Shown here: positions 31,539 to 31,632 of the stretch, piece after piece
Position numbering within the stretch: the stretch's first letter is position 1
Layout: every line of letters begins with the position of its first letter
Source of the DNA: JAABRU01 sp050180235
Lineage (GTDB): Bacteria > Desulfobacterota > Desulfobacteria > Desulfobacterales > Desulfococcaceae
Direction: 5' to 3'
NCBI GenBank assembly: GCA_050180235.1
Contig: JBFXEJ010000072.1
Span: 1 to 31,632, forward strand
DNA: 31,632 bases
The notes under the pieces: model-generated
What the model saw: only the letters and a program-made list of their open reading frames with translations
What the model was told of the DNA's origin: nothing
The model's database searches: none
Position numbers and translations under genes: made by a program

Positions 31539-31632
31539 ATGAACTATTCCATTTTAGATGCCATCGGCAATACGCCGCTGGTGGAAATCCGGAAGCTGAA
31601 CCCGAATCCCAATGTGCGGATTCTGGCAAAAC
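31539..31632 (+). CDS. Cysteine synthase / cystathionine beta-synthase-like PLP enzyme (5' end, partial)
   Basis: From the ATG at 31539 the frame reads MNYSILDAIGNTPLVEIRKL and then NPNPNVRILAK before the window ends. IxxAIGNTPLVExxxL is the characteristic N-terminus of the O-acetylserine sulfhydrylase/CBS fold-type II PLP family; the next expected element, the SGSVKDR-type lysine loop, is outside. The family makes cysteine from O-acetylserine and sulfide, or cystathionine in relatives. No strong Shine-Dalgarno is visible beyond AGCGG. The product cannot be narrowed further from 31 codons. Confidence 0.82.
   Translation, partial: MNYSILDAIGNTPLVEIRKLNPNPNVRILAK

Overview
The window looks like a chromosomal segment of a moderately AT-rich Gram-negative bacterium. 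The large TPR/GT41 proteins, the DUF29 and Uma2 proteins, the dense toxin-antitoxin debris and the interspersed intergenic repeats suggest a deltaproteobacterial (Desulfobacterota) or similarly repeat-rich, large-genome organism. This is an inference from gene content; no rRNA or other taxonomic marker is present. Almost everything reads on the minus strand. Only the thymidylate kinase and the truncated cysteine-synthase-like gene at the right end are on plus.

Layout, left to right. (1) 1-302: start of a DUF29 protein running off the left edge, followed by a small tandem-repeat patch. (2) 8479 down to 572: a tight five-gene glycan operon. In transcription order it holds a small helical protein, a C-methyltransferase of the sugar C3-methylase type, a GT9-like/methyltransferase protein, a GDP-mannose-4,6-dehydratase-like SDR, and a GT9-GT2-FkbM trimodular protein. 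The last three are joined by 4-bp ATGA overlaps, and the final gene contains a G9 tract. (3) About 8.5-13.2 kb: a same-orientation array of toxin-antitoxin genes (higBA, mntA/hepT, several DUF4258/YgiT pairs, two antitoxin-like orphans). Several are frameshifted, truncated or duplicated, and they lie among relics of a methyltransferase gene; one palindrome between cassettes resembles an integron attC site. (4) 13.4-14.3 kb: a Uma2-family nuclease. (5) 14.4-29.5 kb: two enormous genes of 2027 and 2891 codons. They consist of three and four consecutive [TPR array + GT41/O-GlcNAc-transferase-like catalytic domain] units, giving seven catalytic domains in total. (6) 29.5-31.6 kb: repeat- and hairpin-rich spacers around tmk and the start of a cysteine-synthase-like gene.

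How the genes may work together (inference): the operon supplies and decorates sugars, through sugar-nucleotide conversion, glycosyl transfer and O-/C-methylation. The giant TPR-GT41 proteins probably glycosylate cytoplasmic proteins, with the TPR arrays selecting substrates. The most unusual content is the multi-catalytic OGT-like polyproteins, followed by the GT9-GT2-FkbM fusion with a possible slippage switch, and the decaying TA array flanked by direct repeats.
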